Shown: positions 16,007 through 25,112, numbered from the stretch's first letter. The stretch is DNA of 64,000 nucleotides from Variovorax sp. V213 (GCF_041154455.1 NZ_AP028665.1:868001-932000), one strand, 5' to 3'. The notes: generated by a model not told the origin, from the letters alone. Numbers and translations are program-made.

Positions 16007-16813
16007 ATGCCTTCCACCTGGTTTCTCGACACGCCACCTGCGGGCCAGCTGCTGGATGCTGGCGCCGTCGCGCATCTGCTCGATGCAGGCAGCGAGCAGG
16101 CGCCGGCGCTCAACATGCTCGACTTCATCAACCACGTCGTGCCGGTCGAATACATCTCGCTCGTGGAGTACATCGACGGCGTTCCGTCGCAGGTGGAAGG
16201 GCATGCGGCCGGCCGGCGCGACAACATCACGGCGGAGTGTTTCTCGCTCTACAAGAAGCGCTTCCGGCATGCGGACGACATCACCCGCCTGGCCGCGCGC
16301 ATGAGCGCGGAGGCACTGGCCCAAGCACCGGTGACCGCCTTGCTGTACGACGCGGCGGACATCCCCGATCCGGCGTGGCGCGACCAGATCTTCATCGGCC
16401 GGCATTTGACAGGGCGGCTGAGCTTTCTCTATTCGCCCGTGCCCCGGACGATCTTCGCGATCAACCTGTACCGCAACCGGCAGAACGGAAAGTTCGAGGA
16501 GGCGGATGTGGCACGGCTGCTCGGGCTGGCGCCCCTCCTGAAGCGGGCGCACCGCAACGCGCTCTTCGCGCAGCTCGCATCGCCCGATACGCCATTGCGT
16601 GTGGCGGGCATCGAGCGCACGCTGCAGCGCACGGCGCCCCAGCTCTCGGCGCGCGAGCGCGAGGTATGCGCGCGCATCGCCTGCGGCATGGGTGCCGATG
16701 GCATCGCCGCCGAACTGGGCGTTGCCTCGTCGACCGTGACGACGCTGCGCAAGCGCGCCTACCTGAAGCTGTCGATCCACGGTCGCCAGCAGCTGCTGCG
16801 TTTCACTCACTAG
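16007..16813 (+). CDS. LuxR-type HTH transcriptional regulator
   Basis: 268 residues. The C-terminal 65 residues form a LuxR/GerE helix-turn-helix (LSAREREVCARIACGMGADG, IAAELGVASSTVTTLRKRA). The N-terminal 190 residues are a sensor without a clear family; no response-regulator or autoinducer domain is evident. Only 88 bases separate its stop from the Rieske oxygenase start, and the gene precedes an oxygenase-Bug pair, so it may control their uptake/oxidation function. Confidence 0.82.
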   Translation: MPSTWFLDTPPAGQLLDAGAVAHLLDAGSEQAPALNMLDFINHVVPVEYISLVEYIDGVPSQVEGHAAGRRDNITAECFSLYKKRFRHADDITRLAARMSAEALAQAPVTALLYDAADIPDPAWRDQIFIGRHLTGRLSFLYSPVPRTIFAINLYRNRQNGKFEEADVARLLGLAPLLKRAHRNALFAQLASPDTPLRVAGIERTLQRTAPQLSAREREVCARIACGMGADGIAAELGVASSTVTTLRKRAYLKLSIHGRQQLLRFTH

Positions 16814-16901
16814 GGGATCGCCCTGAGGGTTTCGTACCCTTCGGCGGGGACAGACGGAAGCCGCGCGAATTTCTACATTGCCTGGACTCTTGGAGACAGG
16901 C

Positions 16902-17927
16902 ATGTGGGTTCGAAATTGCTGGTACGTCATTGCATGGGATCACGAGATTTCCGCCGATGCGCTGTTCACGCGCACGGTGCTCAACGAGCCGATCCTGGTC
17001 TACCGAACCGAGAGCGGCGAGCTCGTCGCCCTGCAGGACCGCTGCTGCCACCGGCACGCGCCGCTGTCTCGCGGGCGCCGCGAAGGCGACTGCGTGCGCT
17101 GCGGCTATCACGGCCTCAAGTTCGCGGCCGACGGCGCCTGCGTGGAGGCGCCCGGACTGGCCAACATTCCCGTGAAGGCGCGCGTGCGGACCTATCCGGT
17201 GGTCTCGCACAACAAATGGGTGTTCGTCTGGATGGGCGAACCGACGCTGGCAGACCGGGCCCTGCTGCCGGACAACTTCTCGTGCGACCACCCCGACTGG
17301 CGCTACGAGCCCGGCTATGTCCACTACGACACCCCCTATCTCCTGGTCTGCGACAACCTGCTCGACTTCTCGCACCTGAGCTATGTGCATGAGGGCACGC
17401 TGGGCGGATCGACGGCCATCGCCCAGGCCGTTCCGAAAATCGAGAGAGTGCCGCGCGGCATCCGCGTGACGCGGCACGTACCCGACGTTCCTCCGTCGCC
17501 TTTCTGGAGATCGTTCCAGAGCTTCGATCGCAACGTCGACCGCTACTTCATCTACGACTTCGTCCTGCCCGGAACCTTGCTGATGAAGTCGGGCGGCGCA
17601 CCGGTGGGGCAGGCCGAGGACGACCTGCGCGGCGGCGTGCAGCTGCACAGCTGCCAGACGCTGACGCCCGAAACGGAAACGACCACCCACTACTTCTTCC
17701 AGCAATCGCACCGAAGCAGCATCGCCGACCCCGCGGTCACCGAGACCATCTACCGGGGCCTCGTGACCGCATTCGAGGAAGACCGCGGAATGATCACCGC
17801 GCAATACCTGAACGTCGATCCCGAAGCACAGATGCTGCCGCTCGCCATGGACGCCGCGCTGGTCCAGTACCGCCGGCTGCTGCAGCAGGAAGTCGAGCGC
17901 GAGCGGGACATGCCGGCCGCTGGCTGA
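16902..17927 (+). CDS. Rieske non-haem iron oxygenase, VanA/PobA-like
   Basis: 341 residues starting MWVRNCWYVIAW after a good GGAG site at 16892-16895. The Rieske [2Fe-2S] ligands are CCHRH (C-x-H) and CVRCGYHG (C-x2-H) near residues 47-68. The mononuclear iron site is in DNLLDFSHLSYVHEG (D-x2-H-x4-H). This matches O-demethylase/oxygenase subunits such as VanA that oxidise substituted aromatics using a separate reductase. No VanB-type reductase lies beside it, so electrons must come from elsewhere. The substrate is unknown; the adjacent Bug protein may bind it. Confidence 0.85.
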   Translation: MWVRNCWYVIAWDHEISADALFTRTVLNEPILVYRTESGELVALQDRCCHRHAPLSRGRREGDCVRCGYHGLKFAADGACVEAPGLANIPVKARVRTYPVVSHNKWVFVWMGEPTLADRALLPDNFSCDHPDWRYEPGYVHYDTPYLLVCDNLLDFSHLSYVHEGTLGGSTAIAQAVPKIERVPRGIRVTRHVPDVPPSPFWRSFQSFDRNVDRYFIYDFVLPGTLLMKSGGAPVGQAEDDLRGGVQLHSCQTLTPETETTTHYFFQQSHRSSIADPAVTETIYRGLVTAFEEDRGMITAQYLNVDPEAQMLPLAMDAALVQYRRLLQQEVERERDMPAAG

Positions 17928-17973
17928 GCTGCACGAAGAACCTCAAAACAGACAGAGACAAAAGGAGCTCCCG

Positions 17974-18954
17974 ATGCGCCGCCACTTTCTCACCATGGGT
18001 TTCGCCATGCTCGCCGGGCTGCCGCTCGGGAGCCCGGCGCAAGGAACGTCGTTCCCGACCAAGCCGATCCGCGTCGTCGTGACGGCCCAGGCGGGCGGGG
18101 CCACCGACTTCGTCGCGCGCCTCATCGGCGAGCATGCCGCGAAGCTCCTGGGCCAGCCCTTCGTCATCGACAACCGCGCCGGCGCGAACGGCGCCGTGGG
18201 CTTGGGCGAGGTGGCGCGGGCCGCGCCCGACGGCTACACGATCGCGGTCACGCTGGGCGATTCGCTCATCAACAATGTCGCGCTCTACAAGACACTGCCC
18301 TACGACCCGCAGCGCGACTTCGCTTTTCTCACCCAGGTCGTGCGCAGCCCGGCCATCCTCTCGGCCAACCTCCAGCTCGGCGTGAAGGGCATGGACGAGT
18401 TCCGCAGACTGGCCGCCAGGCCGGACCAGAAACTCAGCTATGGCACCTGGGGCCCCGGAGGTCTTGGCCATCTGGCGGGCGAGGCGCTCAACCGCAAGCT
18501 CGACGCCCACATGGTCCATGTGCCGCAGCGCGGAGAGGCGCCCGTGATGGCTGACCTGCTGAGCAACACCGTGAGCGTCGGGCTCACCTCCGCGGGCCTC
18601 GCGCGCCAGCACGTGCAGGCGGGCAAGATCGTTCCGCTGGCCATCATGGGGCGCGAGCGCTCGGCCGTGCTGCCGCAGGTGCCGACGATGCGCGAGCTCG
18701 GCTTCGACGACCCCTTGTTCGAGGCCGCCGTGTGGATCGCTTTCGTCGCGCCCGCCAAGACGCCGCCCGCTGCCATCGAACGGTTGATGGTGGCGCTGCG
18801 CACCGCCGCCGCCAACGCCGAGATCCAGGCGCGCATGGCGGAGCGCGGATTGGAAATGCTCAACACCACGCCCGAGCAGTTCGCCCTGAACTACAAGCGC
18901 GATTTCGATGTCATCACCCGGCGCATGCGGGAGTTCGGCATCGAAGCGCAGTAG
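17974..18954 (+). CDS. Bug (TctC-family) periplasmic solute-binding protein
   Basis: 326 residues with a signal peptide (FAMLAGLPLGSPAQG). Bug-family hallmarks are present: FPTKPIRVVVTAQAGGATD, GQPFVIDNRAGANG and PDGYTIAV. Bug proteins bind small carboxylates, often aromatic acids, in the periplasm. No TctA/TctB membrane genes are near, so it is an orphan receptor probably working with a transporter elsewhere or in sensing. An AGGAG-like site precedes the ATG, and the gene follows the Rieske oxygenase by 46 bases. Confidence 0.88.
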   Translation: MRRHFLTMGFAMLAGLPLGSPAQGTSFPTKPIRVVVTAQAGGATDFVARLIGEHAAKLLGQPFVIDNRAGANGAVGLGEVARAAPDGYTIAVTLGDSLINNVALYKTLPYDPQRDFAFLTQVVRSPAILSANLQLGVKGMDEFRRLAARPDQKLSYGTWGPGGLGHLAGEALNRKLDAHMVHVPQRGEAPVMADLLSNTVSVGLTSAGLARQHVQAGKIVPLAIMGRERSAVLPQVPTMRELGFDDPLFEAAVWIAFVAPAKTPPAAIERLMVALRTAAANAEIQARMAERGLEMLNTTPEQFALNYKRDFDVITRRMREFGIEAQ

Positions 18955-18970
18955 GGCTGTGCCACAAGAA

Positions 18971-20311
18971 TCAGCCCGGCGCCATGCCGGCGAGTTGCCT
19001 CGCCGACCCGCGCAGTCCGTTCAGGATGCCGTCGCTGACATGAGCCGGAAATCCCGCGGGCAGGGCGGCCGCCACCTTGTCGATGACGGCGGGTGTCCGT
19101 TCCAGGATGCGCTCGATGATCGGCTCCGCCGAAGGCGCGAAGAAGCACTTGGCCGCCATGGCATTGAAGTGCCGGCGCTGGATGTCCTTCATCAGGTAGT
19201 GCCGGTTCTTGCCCGAGACCGCCATGGCCAGCTTGGCGCGGTGCCAGTTGAACTGGTTGGGGCCGGTGCCGGCCGCGGGCCAGATCGACATCACGTCGTA
19301 GAGCGGCGTCATCCTGAACAGGCCGCCGGCAAGCAGATGCAGGCTGAAGTTCTTGGCATGGCCGTCGGGCGCGGCCAGCATCCAGAACAGGATCTGGGCG
19401 GTGAGCAGCGTGCGCAGGTCCGCCTCGGCGTTCTCCGACTGCCGCAGGATGCGCGCGAGGTCCTCCAGGCCCGGACCGCCATCGGCTTCGTACTTGGCGT
19501 GCGGCGGCACGCCCAGGGCCTGGCAGAAATCCTCCTGCGGAAGCCGCAGATACCAGCTGCCGTCAGGGTGCAGCTGGCGGTCGAAGCGCGTGACGCCGAG
19601 GACCTTCTGCCGGCCGAAGGTATGGATGTCGGTCTGAGCGACCGGCAGCCCGAACTCCCGCAGGATATTGAGGCACAGCCACTCGTTCTCGACCGAGGTG
19701 CCGAGGTCGATCTTCCGGTTGCCCACCAGGCCCAGGGGCAGTTTGAGGATGTGCGTGGTGGGCGTCGCGCCATGCGGGCGCAGCCACTTTCCCTTGTGCC
19801 GCAGCAACGCGGTTTTCTCCTGCGCACCGGCCAGCGAGATGCGGAAGTCGTCTTCGTCGCCCGCAGCGCCGAACGCCGTGGCGGAAACCGTTTGCTCGAG
19901 GAGCTGTTCGATGTCCTCGTCGCCGAGCACGGTGGCGTCGATGCCTTGCACGTTTCCCGGCGTTTCGTCTTCCTCGAGCAGCTGAACGGCACCCACGCAA
20001 TCGCGGCCGATGGCCCTCAGCAGGTCGAAGGGATCGACCGACCCGGTGCCGAAGCGGCTGGCGATGCGCTTGCGGATGGCGTCGCTGTCGGGCAGCAGGT
20101 TGTCGAAATAGTTCTGCACCCGCTCGCCCCGCAGCGGCGCCTCGTCGACGCCGAAAGGCAGCGAGAGCGACAGCGGCCGGCCAGCCGGCGAATCCTTCCA
20201 GGCCCGGTCGTACTGGAGCTCGACCGCACCGCGCGCCGGGATGCGCCAGATGCCGACCCGCAAACCGTTGGCCCAGATCGAGAGCGTCTGGGCGTGGGAT
20301 TTCCTGCCCAT
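18971..20311 (-). CDS. hipA: HipA-family Ser/Thr kinase toxin
   Basis: 446 residues, full HipA length, with the N-terminal subdomain (FGVDEAPLRGERVQNYFDNLLPD) and kinase features. The flexible Gly/Ser loop is FRISLAGAQEKTALL, the lysine-containing strand is THILKLPLG, the catalytic loop is PDGHAKNFSLH, and the metal-binding DVMS segment follows. HipA kinases phosphorylate glutamyl-tRNA synthetase or other targets and cause growth arrest. One base separates it from the upstream hipB stop, so it is co-translated with its antitoxin. All key motifs look intact. Confidence 0.92.
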   Translation of the reverse strand: MGRKSHAQTLSIWANGLRVGIWRIPARGAVELQYDRAWKDSPAGRPLSLSLPFGVDEAPLRGERVQNYFDNLLPDSDAIRKRIASRFGTGSVDPFDLLRAIGRDCVGAVQLLEEDETPGNVQGIDATVLGDEDIEQLLEQTVSATAFGAAGDEDDFRISLAGAQEKTALLRHKGKWLRPHGATPTTHILKLPLGLVGNRKIDLGTSVENEWLCLNILREFGLPVAQTDIHTFGRQKVLGVTRFDRQLHPDGSWYLRLPQEDFCQALGVPPHAKYEADGGPGLEDLARILRQSENAEADLRTLLTAQILFWMLAAPDGHAKNFSLHLLAGGLFRMTPLYDVMSIWPAAGTGPNQFNWHRAKLAMAVSGKNRHYLMKDIQRRHFNAMAAKCFFAPSAEPIIERILERTPAVIDKVAAALPAGFPAHVSDGILNGLRGSARQLAGMAPG

Positions 20312-20312
20312 C

Positions 20313-20555
20313 TCACCAGCTCCCCGGTGCGCTGGCCGGGCGCTTGTCGTGCGCCGTCACGCGCAGCTCGTACAGGCTCATCAAGGCGAGCAGCTGTTCG
20401 AATGTCAGCGACGAGGGATCGGTTTCGAGCACCGACAGCCGGCTCTGGCTGATGCCCACGCGCGCGGCCGCCGCGGCCTGCGTCAGCCCCTTCGCCTTGC
20501 GGGCGGACATGAGAAGGTGGGCCAGCTGCACGGGATTCGACAGGGGGTACTGCAT
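20313..20555 (-). CDS. hipB: HipB-family HTH antitoxin
   Basis: About 80 residues forming an Xre-type helix-turn-helix (LLMSARKAKGLTQAAAAARV then ISQSRLSVLE). The start at 20555 (MQYPLSNPV) is chosen over the 20612 ATG because the longer frame runs through the inverted-repeat operator. HipB represses its own operon and neutralises HipA. Two operator copies lie immediately upstream. Confidence 0.85.
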   Translation of the reverse strand: MQYPLSNPVQLAHLLMSARKAKGLTQAAAAARVGISQSRLSVLETDPSSLTFEQLLALMSLYELRVTAHDKRPASAPGSW

Positions 20556-20560
20556 ACAGA

Positions 20561-20605
20561 TTATTCGTGATGCGAATAAATGCAATGTATCCCTCACACG
20601 AATAA
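20561..20605. promoter_or_regulatory. hipBA operator: inverted repeat plus extra half-site
   Basis: TTATTCGTGATGCGAATAA at 20561-20579 is a perfect 7-base inverted repeat around five bases. A further CGAATAA half-site sits at 20599-20605. The AT-rich sites lie directly upstream of hipB and within 100 bases of the divergent LysR gene, as expected for autorepression by HipB. Confidence 0.65.
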
Positions 20606-20653
20606 TTGTCAATTATTTCTGTGACACATAAAAGGCGAATATTAGAATGCCGC

Positions 20654-21532
20654 ATGGAAACCCGGCAGATGCGTTGTGTGGTCGCGATCGCGGAGGCCGG
20701 CAGCCTGACGCGCGCCGCTGAGCATCTTGGCCTGGCCCAGCCCGCGCTGACGCAGATGCTGAACCGGCTCGAGCGCGAGGTCGGCACCAAGCTCTTCACG
20801 CGCACGCGCCGCGGCGCCACGCTCACCGAAGCCGGGCTCGCGGTCATCGACGATCTGCGGGCGAGCCTCGCGCACAGCGACGCCGCGACCGAGCGCATTC
20901 GCGCCGTGGGCGCCGGACGGGCAGGGCGGCTCACCATTGGCTTCGTCACGCATGCGGTTTATGAAGTGCTGCCTCGCGCACTCCGGCGCCTGCGCGAGGC
21001 GTACCCGCAGCTCGACATCTCACTGCGCGAGATGAGCAATGCGGAGCAGGTCGAGGCATTGGAAGGCGGGCGCATCGACATCGCGCTGCTGCATCCGCCC
21101 GTGGCGGTCAACGCGCGGGTGCACGAGAAACGGCTGGGCGAGGAACAGCTGGTGGCGGCCTTGCCCGCCGGCTACGAGACGCAGGCCGACGGCTGCGTCT
21201 CGCTCCATGAGATTGCCGCGCATGGCCTGGTGTGGTTTCCCAGCCTGCAGATGTCGGCCTTGCGCACCCAGATGCTGGCCGCGTTTCGCGCTGCGGGGCA
21301 TGAGGTGCGCATCGTGCAGGATGCCAACCGCACCTTGACCGTGCTGTCATGCGTGGCGGCCGGCCTCGGCTGGTCGCTGCTGCCGAGTTCGGTTCGCGCG
21401 CTTCGCCATGAAGGCGTGCGCTATGCGCAGGTGCGCGACGGGGCAGGGCTTCCGCCTTTCGAGCTGTCCGCGATGTGGCTTGCGCGGTCGCGCCCGACCT
21501 TCGCGGATGCCTTCGCGGAGTTGCTCGCCTAG
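20654..21532 (+). CDS. LysR-family transcriptional regulator
   Basis: 292 residues: N-terminal HTH (METRQMRCVVAIAEAGSLTR, HLGLAQPALTQMLNRLE) and an effector-binding domain (GRLTIGFVTHAVYEVLPRAL). The start at 20654 is the normal LysR N-terminus; an upstream in-frame start adds 16 unrelated residues. It converges on a Bug-protein and amidohydrolase operon, overlapping the Bug stop by four bases, and may regulate it, though LysR targets are usually divergent. Confidence 0.85.
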   Translation: METRQMRCVVAIAEAGSLTRAAEHLGLAQPALTQMLNRLEREVGTKLFTRTRRGATLTEAGLAVIDDLRASLAHSDAATERIRAVGAGRAGRLTIGFVTHAVYEVLPRALRRLREAYPQLDISLREMSNAEQVEALEGGRIDIALLHPPVAVNARVHEKRLGEEQLVAALPAGYETQADGCVSLHEIAAHGLVWFPSLQMSALRTQMLAAFRAAGHEVRIVQDANRTLTVLSCVAAGLGWSLLPSSVRALRHEGVRYAQVRDGAGLPPFELSAMWLARSRPTFADAFAELLA

Positions 21533-22518
21533 TCCAGCGCGATCTTGTTGGTCCTGGCGACCTGCGTCCACTTGGCGATCTCGGCGCGGCGGAAGCTCTC
21601 CAGCTCGGCCGGCGTGGAGCCGATGACCTCGGCGCCCATGGCTTCCAGGCGGGCGCGGACGTCGGGCTCCCGCATCACGGCCGAGAGCTCCTTCGACAGC
21701 CGCTCGACCACCGACGCGGGCGTTGCGGCCGGAACGAACACGCCGTTCCACTCGTAGACCTCATAGCCCGCCAGCCCCGATTCGGCCACGGTCGGAATCT
21801 GCGGCAGCACCGGCGAGCGCGCCTTGCCGGTCACGGCCAGCGCACGCAGCTTGCCGCCCTGGATGTACGGCAGGCTCGACGCCAGGCTGGCAAAAAACAC
21901 CGGCACCTGGCCCGCCATCACGTCGGTAAGCGCGGGCCCGCCGCCCTTGTAGGCCACGTGGGTCATGCGCACGCCGGCCACCACACCGAAGAGTTCCGCA
22001 GCAAGATGCTGCGCCGAGCCGTTGCCCGACGACGCGTAGTTGATCTGCTCGGGCTTGGCCTTGGCCTGCGCGATGAGGTCCTTCACGTCCTTGATGGGGG
22101 CGGCGGGATTCGCAACCAGCACGTTGGGCACCCGCACCAGCAGCGAGACCGGCGCGAGGTCGCGCAGCGTGTCGAACGGCATCTTGCTTCGCAGCGCGGG
22201 ATTTTGCGAATGGTTGGAGGCGTCGAGCATGACCGTGTAGCCGTCGGGCGCGCTCTTGGCCACCAGGTCGCCACCGATCGCGCCACCCGCGCCTGCGCGG
22301 TTGTCGATCACCACCGGCTGCCCGAGCCGGGCCGAGAGCTTGGGCGCGATCACCCGCGCCACCGCATCGACCGTGCCGCCCGGCGGGTAGGTCACGACCA
22401 TCTTCACGGGCTTCGTCGGCCACGCCTCTGCCGCCGCGCTCAAGGTGCTGAGGACGAGCGCCGCGCCGATGCAGGCCGCCGGGATCCAGGCGCGCCGTGC
22501 GCTGTTGTTTGCTTTCAT
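21529..22518 (-). CDS. Bug (TctC-family) periplasmic solute-binding protein
   Basis: 329 residues with a signal peptide (CIGAALVLSTLSAAAEAWP) and the Bug motifs WPTKPVKMVVTYPPGGTVD, GQPVVIDNRAGAGGAIGG and PDGYTVMLD. A strong AGGAGACACC precedes the ATG. Its stop is next to a LysR gene; the amidohydrolase upstream ends 9 bases before it, so the two are co-transcribed. No permease genes are adjacent. Confidence 0.88.
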   Translation of the reverse strand: MKANNSARRAWIPAACIGAALVLSTLSAAAEAWPTKPVKMVVTYPPGGTVDAVARVIAPKLSARLGQPVVIDNRAGAGGAIGGDLVAKSAPDGYTVMLDASNHSQNPALRSKMPFDTLRDLAPVSLLVRVPNVLVANPAAPIKDVKDLIAQAKAKPEQINYASSGNGSAQHLAAELFGVVAGVRMTHVAYKGGGPALTDVMAGQVPVFFASLASSLPYIQGGKLRALAVTGKARSPVLPQIPTVAESGLAGYEVYEWNGVFVPAATPASVVERLSKELSAVMREPDVRARLEAMGAEVIGSTPAELESFRRAEIAKWTQVARTNKIALD

Positions 22519-22527
22519 GGTGTCTCC

Positions 22528-23382
22528 TTAAAAGTGGAAAAGCGCGGCCGGTGTTTCGGCCAGGATGCAATGCCGCGCCTCGGGGTCGGGAACCCAGTCG
22601 CGAAGCGCCGCGAAACTTTGCGAATAGCCCGTGCGTTCGCGATGCTGGGTATGGGGCCAGTCGCTGCCCCACAGCAGGCGGCGCGGGCCGCAGGCATCGA
22701 GCAGCAGCCTCGCGGCCCGGCGCGCCTCGGGCCCGAGTGGATCGCGCCAGTTGCGATAGGCGGCCGACAGCTTGACCCACGTGCGGCCGTCCACGGCGGC
22801 GCCCAAGAGCCAGTCGAAGCCGCGGTCGCTGGCGATGTCCTCGCCGGGGCGCCCGAAGTGGTCGACCACCAGCTTGCAGCCGGCATCGAGCACCGGCCGG
22901 CCCACCGCGGCCAGGTCCTGCGAAGGCCGGTGCACCTCGACATGCCAGTCGAGGCTGCGAACATGCCCCAGCAGGGTCTGCCACACAGGCTGCGAAAGAT
23001 CCGGCAGCGGCAGGCCCACGAGGTTGAGGCGGATGCCGCAGACACCCGAACCGGCGAGCGCCTGCAAATGGTCGAGCGGCGTGTCGGGGGCGACCACCGC
23101 GACGCCGCGCAGGCGGTTCGGATGCGCGCGCAGCACGTCGAGCATGAAGCTGTTGTCCGTGCCCAGGAAACTCGGCTGCACCAGCACGGCGTGCGAAACG
23201 TCGTGGGCATCGAGCAGGCCGAGGTATGCCTGCGGCGTCGCGTCGTAGTCCGGCGCATGCCGGGGGCGCTGCGTGAAAGGCAGGCTGCCGAGAAAGACAT
23301 GCGCATGGCTGTCGACGGCGCGAATCTCTCGCGAAGCGTCGAGAACTTGCGATGCCCCTGGGGGGCGGTGTGCGGGGAACAG
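22528..23382 (-). CDS. Amidohydrolase-family (amidohydro_2) hydrolase, probable CTG start
   Basis: About 284 residues of TIM-barrel metal hydrolase, related to 2-pyrone-4,6-dicarboxylate lactonase-type enzymes. Motifs are DSHAHVFLGSLPF (HxH) near residue 25, VEVHRPSQDL, VVDHFGRPGED and LLWGSDWPHTQH near the C-terminus. The HxH strand is essential, yet no ATG, GTG or TTG lies upstream of it in frame. The first such codon (GTG, 23187) would remove it. A CTG at 23382 has a perfect AGGAGG six bases upstream (complement at 23389-23394), so CTG is the best start. It is followed by the Bug gene nine bases on. Confidence 0.8.
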   Translation of the reverse strand: MFPAHRPPGASQVLDASREIRAVDSHAHVFLGSLPFTQRPRHAPDYDATPQAYLGLLDAHDVSHAVLVQPSFLGTDNSFMLDVLRAHPNRLRGVAVVAPDTPLDHLQALAGSGVCGIRLNLVGLPLPDLSQPVWQTLLGHVRSLDWHVEVHRPSQDLAAVGRPVLDAGCKLVVDHFGRPGEDIASDRGFDWLLGAAVDGRTWVKLSAAYRNWRDPLGPEARRAARLLLDACGPRRLLWGSDWPHTQHRERTGYSQSFAALRDWVPDPEARHCILAETPAALFHF

Positions 23383-23526
23383 GGCGTGCCTCCTGAAGGT
23401 GAGGCGGAAGTATCGGCACGGACGCGCCGCCGCGGAATGGCGCGCTCCGTCCTTTATTCATAACAGCGGCTTATGGAAGCCGGCGGATGGCCGTGGGACT
23501 CGCCGCGGTGACCACCGCGGACCGAG

Positions 23527-24123
23527 TCAAGAGCGATGCGCAGCTGCAGGTGGCAGCTTTCGCCTGAGCCTCGATACCCAGCGCGCACCGGCATCGAAGC
23601 CGCGGCAGGCGCCGACCGCGATCGCACCGGTCACGGCGAGCATGGCCACGGTGTGAACGCCGACGGCCGCGAACGCCAGCATCAGCGAGCCCGACGCGCC
23701 GATCTCGCGGGCCGAGGCATCGCCCATGCACAGCGGAATCAGCGCCGGCACCAGCATCAGGCCGGCGCCGTGCGCGGTGGACATCATGAAAGACCAGAGC
23801 GCCATTCCCGCATGCCCGGCCGGCGCGCGCGCCGCGCTGGGTGTGCGGCCCGACAGGTGAAGCACCGCAAAGACGGCCACCAGCACGCCCGCCGAAATTT
23901 GCAGCACGACGCGGTCCATCGACAGGCCGAAGACCACCGCGCCTGCCACCAGCGCCACGGAGGCGGCATGCCCGATGGCGATAGGCACCAGCGCCCGCAA
24001 CGCTTGCACGCGGTCGCGCGAACGCACGCCCCAGGCCGCCGCCCACATCCAGCCGGTCGCGGGGTTCAGCCCGTGAAGGGCACCGACGCCCGCCACCACC
24101 AGCCACGGCCAGAGGCTTGCCAT
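23527..24123 (-). CDS. Multi-pass membrane protein, unknown function
   Basis: 198 residues, about six hydrophobic segments. Conserved-looking His residues appear near the start (GALHGLNPATGWMWAAAWG) and within helices (PIAIGHAASVALVAG, MSTAHGAGLMLVPAL). The arrangement loosely recalls NicO/UreH or TauE-like transporters, but no diagnostic motif is certain. It starts 31 bases after the DUF899 stop and probably belongs to the same transcript. ATG 24123 puts the first membrane segment at the N-terminus. Confidence 0.6.
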   Translation of the reverse strand: MASLWPWLVVAGVGALHGLNPATGWMWAAAWGVRSRDRVQALRALVPIAIGHAASVALVAGAVVFGLSMDRVVLQISAGVLVAVFAVLHLSGRTPSAARAPAGHAGMALWSFMMSTAHGAGLMLVPALIPLCMGDASAREIGASGSLMLAFAAVGVHTVAMLAVTGAIAVGACRGFDAGARWVSRLRRKLPPAAAHRS

Positions 24124-24154
24124 GACGTTCTCGCAGGTTCGGCGCGCTCGGCGT

Positions 24155-24952
24155 TCAGTCCGACGCGTGGCAGCACGAACCCGCCGCGGCCGCCGGCTTC
24201 GCGGCCGGTGACGAGGACTCGTAGCGGTCGTGGTGCCGCACCCAGTCCATCGCATGGACCGGGTTGGGTTCGTCGCGGCCCTTGGGCGTGAGATCGAGCA
24301 GGCTGTAGGCACCCATCATCGCTTCCACGCCGCGCTCATAGGTCGAATAGGTGTGGAAGACATTGCCCGCGTCGTCCTTGTAGAACACGCTGATGCCGGG
24401 TGCCTCCTGCGCCGGAAACGGCCGCACGCTGTAGTTGTAGTAGACCTCGCCCTTGCCCTCGGCCCACTCCTGCGGCTTGAAGCTGACGTTGAAGTCGTAG
24501 TTGAAGTCGCTGCCATGCGACGACACCCACCTGAACTGCCAGCCCATTCGCTGGCGAAAGCGCTCGATCTCGGCCAGCGGCGCGCGCGAGACGACCAGCA
24601 GCGTGACGTCGCGGTTCTCCAGGTGCACCTTCATCCCGTCGAGGTGATCGGACATGTAGGAGCAGCTCGGGCAGCCCTGCTCCCAATCCGGGCCGAGCAT
24701 GAAGTGCTGCACCAGCAACTGGCGCCGGCCTTCGAACAGATCGGCCAGCGCACGCGGGCCCTCGGGGGCGTCGAAGACGTAGTTCTTCGCGATGCGGGTC
24801 CACGGCAGGGCGCGGCGCTCGCGGGCGATCTGGTCGCGCAGGTGGGTCAGTTCCTTTTCGCGCGCCAGCAGGGCCTTGCGCTGCGCGAGCCATCGGTCCT
24901 TGGACACGACGGGATGGTTGGCGGTGCTGGTTTCGGCAATGGCGGTGTTCAT
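24155..24952 (-). CDS. DUF899 thioredoxin-like protein
   Basis: 265 residues of the DUF899 (AhpC/TSA-like) family: WLAQRKALLAREKELTHLRD, LPWTRIAKNYVFD, GCPSCSYMSDHLDG (CxxC) and WVSSHGSDFNYDF. The fold is thioredoxin-like, but the physiological substrate is not established. GGAG precedes the ATG at 24952. The C-terminal tail ends in an Ala-rich stretch with two Cys and a His (GSCCHASD), possibly metal-binding, which is not part of the core family. Confidence 0.85.
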   Translation of the reverse strand: MNTAIAETSTANHPVVSKDRWLAQRKALLAREKELTHLRDQIARERRALPWTRIAKNYVFDAPEGPRALADLFEGRRQLLVQHFMLGPDWEQGCPSCSYMSDHLDGMKVHLENRDVTLLVVSRAPLAEIERFRQRMGWQFRWVSSHGSDFNYDFNVSFKPQEWAEGKGEVYYNYSVRPFPAQEAPGISVFYKDDAGNVFHTYSTYERGVEAMMGAYSLLDLTPKGRDEPNPVHAMDWVRHHDRYESSSPAAKPAAAAGSCCHASD

Positions 24953-25112
24953 GTGTTTCTCCTTCGGCTCGATGAGCCGTATCCAGGTGGGTCCATGCGC
25001 AGCTCCACCCGCCTGGTGGCCGGCGCGCTCTTCTTCGGCAAGCAAACCGAAAGGGGGTTGTCAGCGCGCGGGTGCTGCCACACCTGGCGCGCCGGGGAGC
25101 GGGTTTGGCCGC

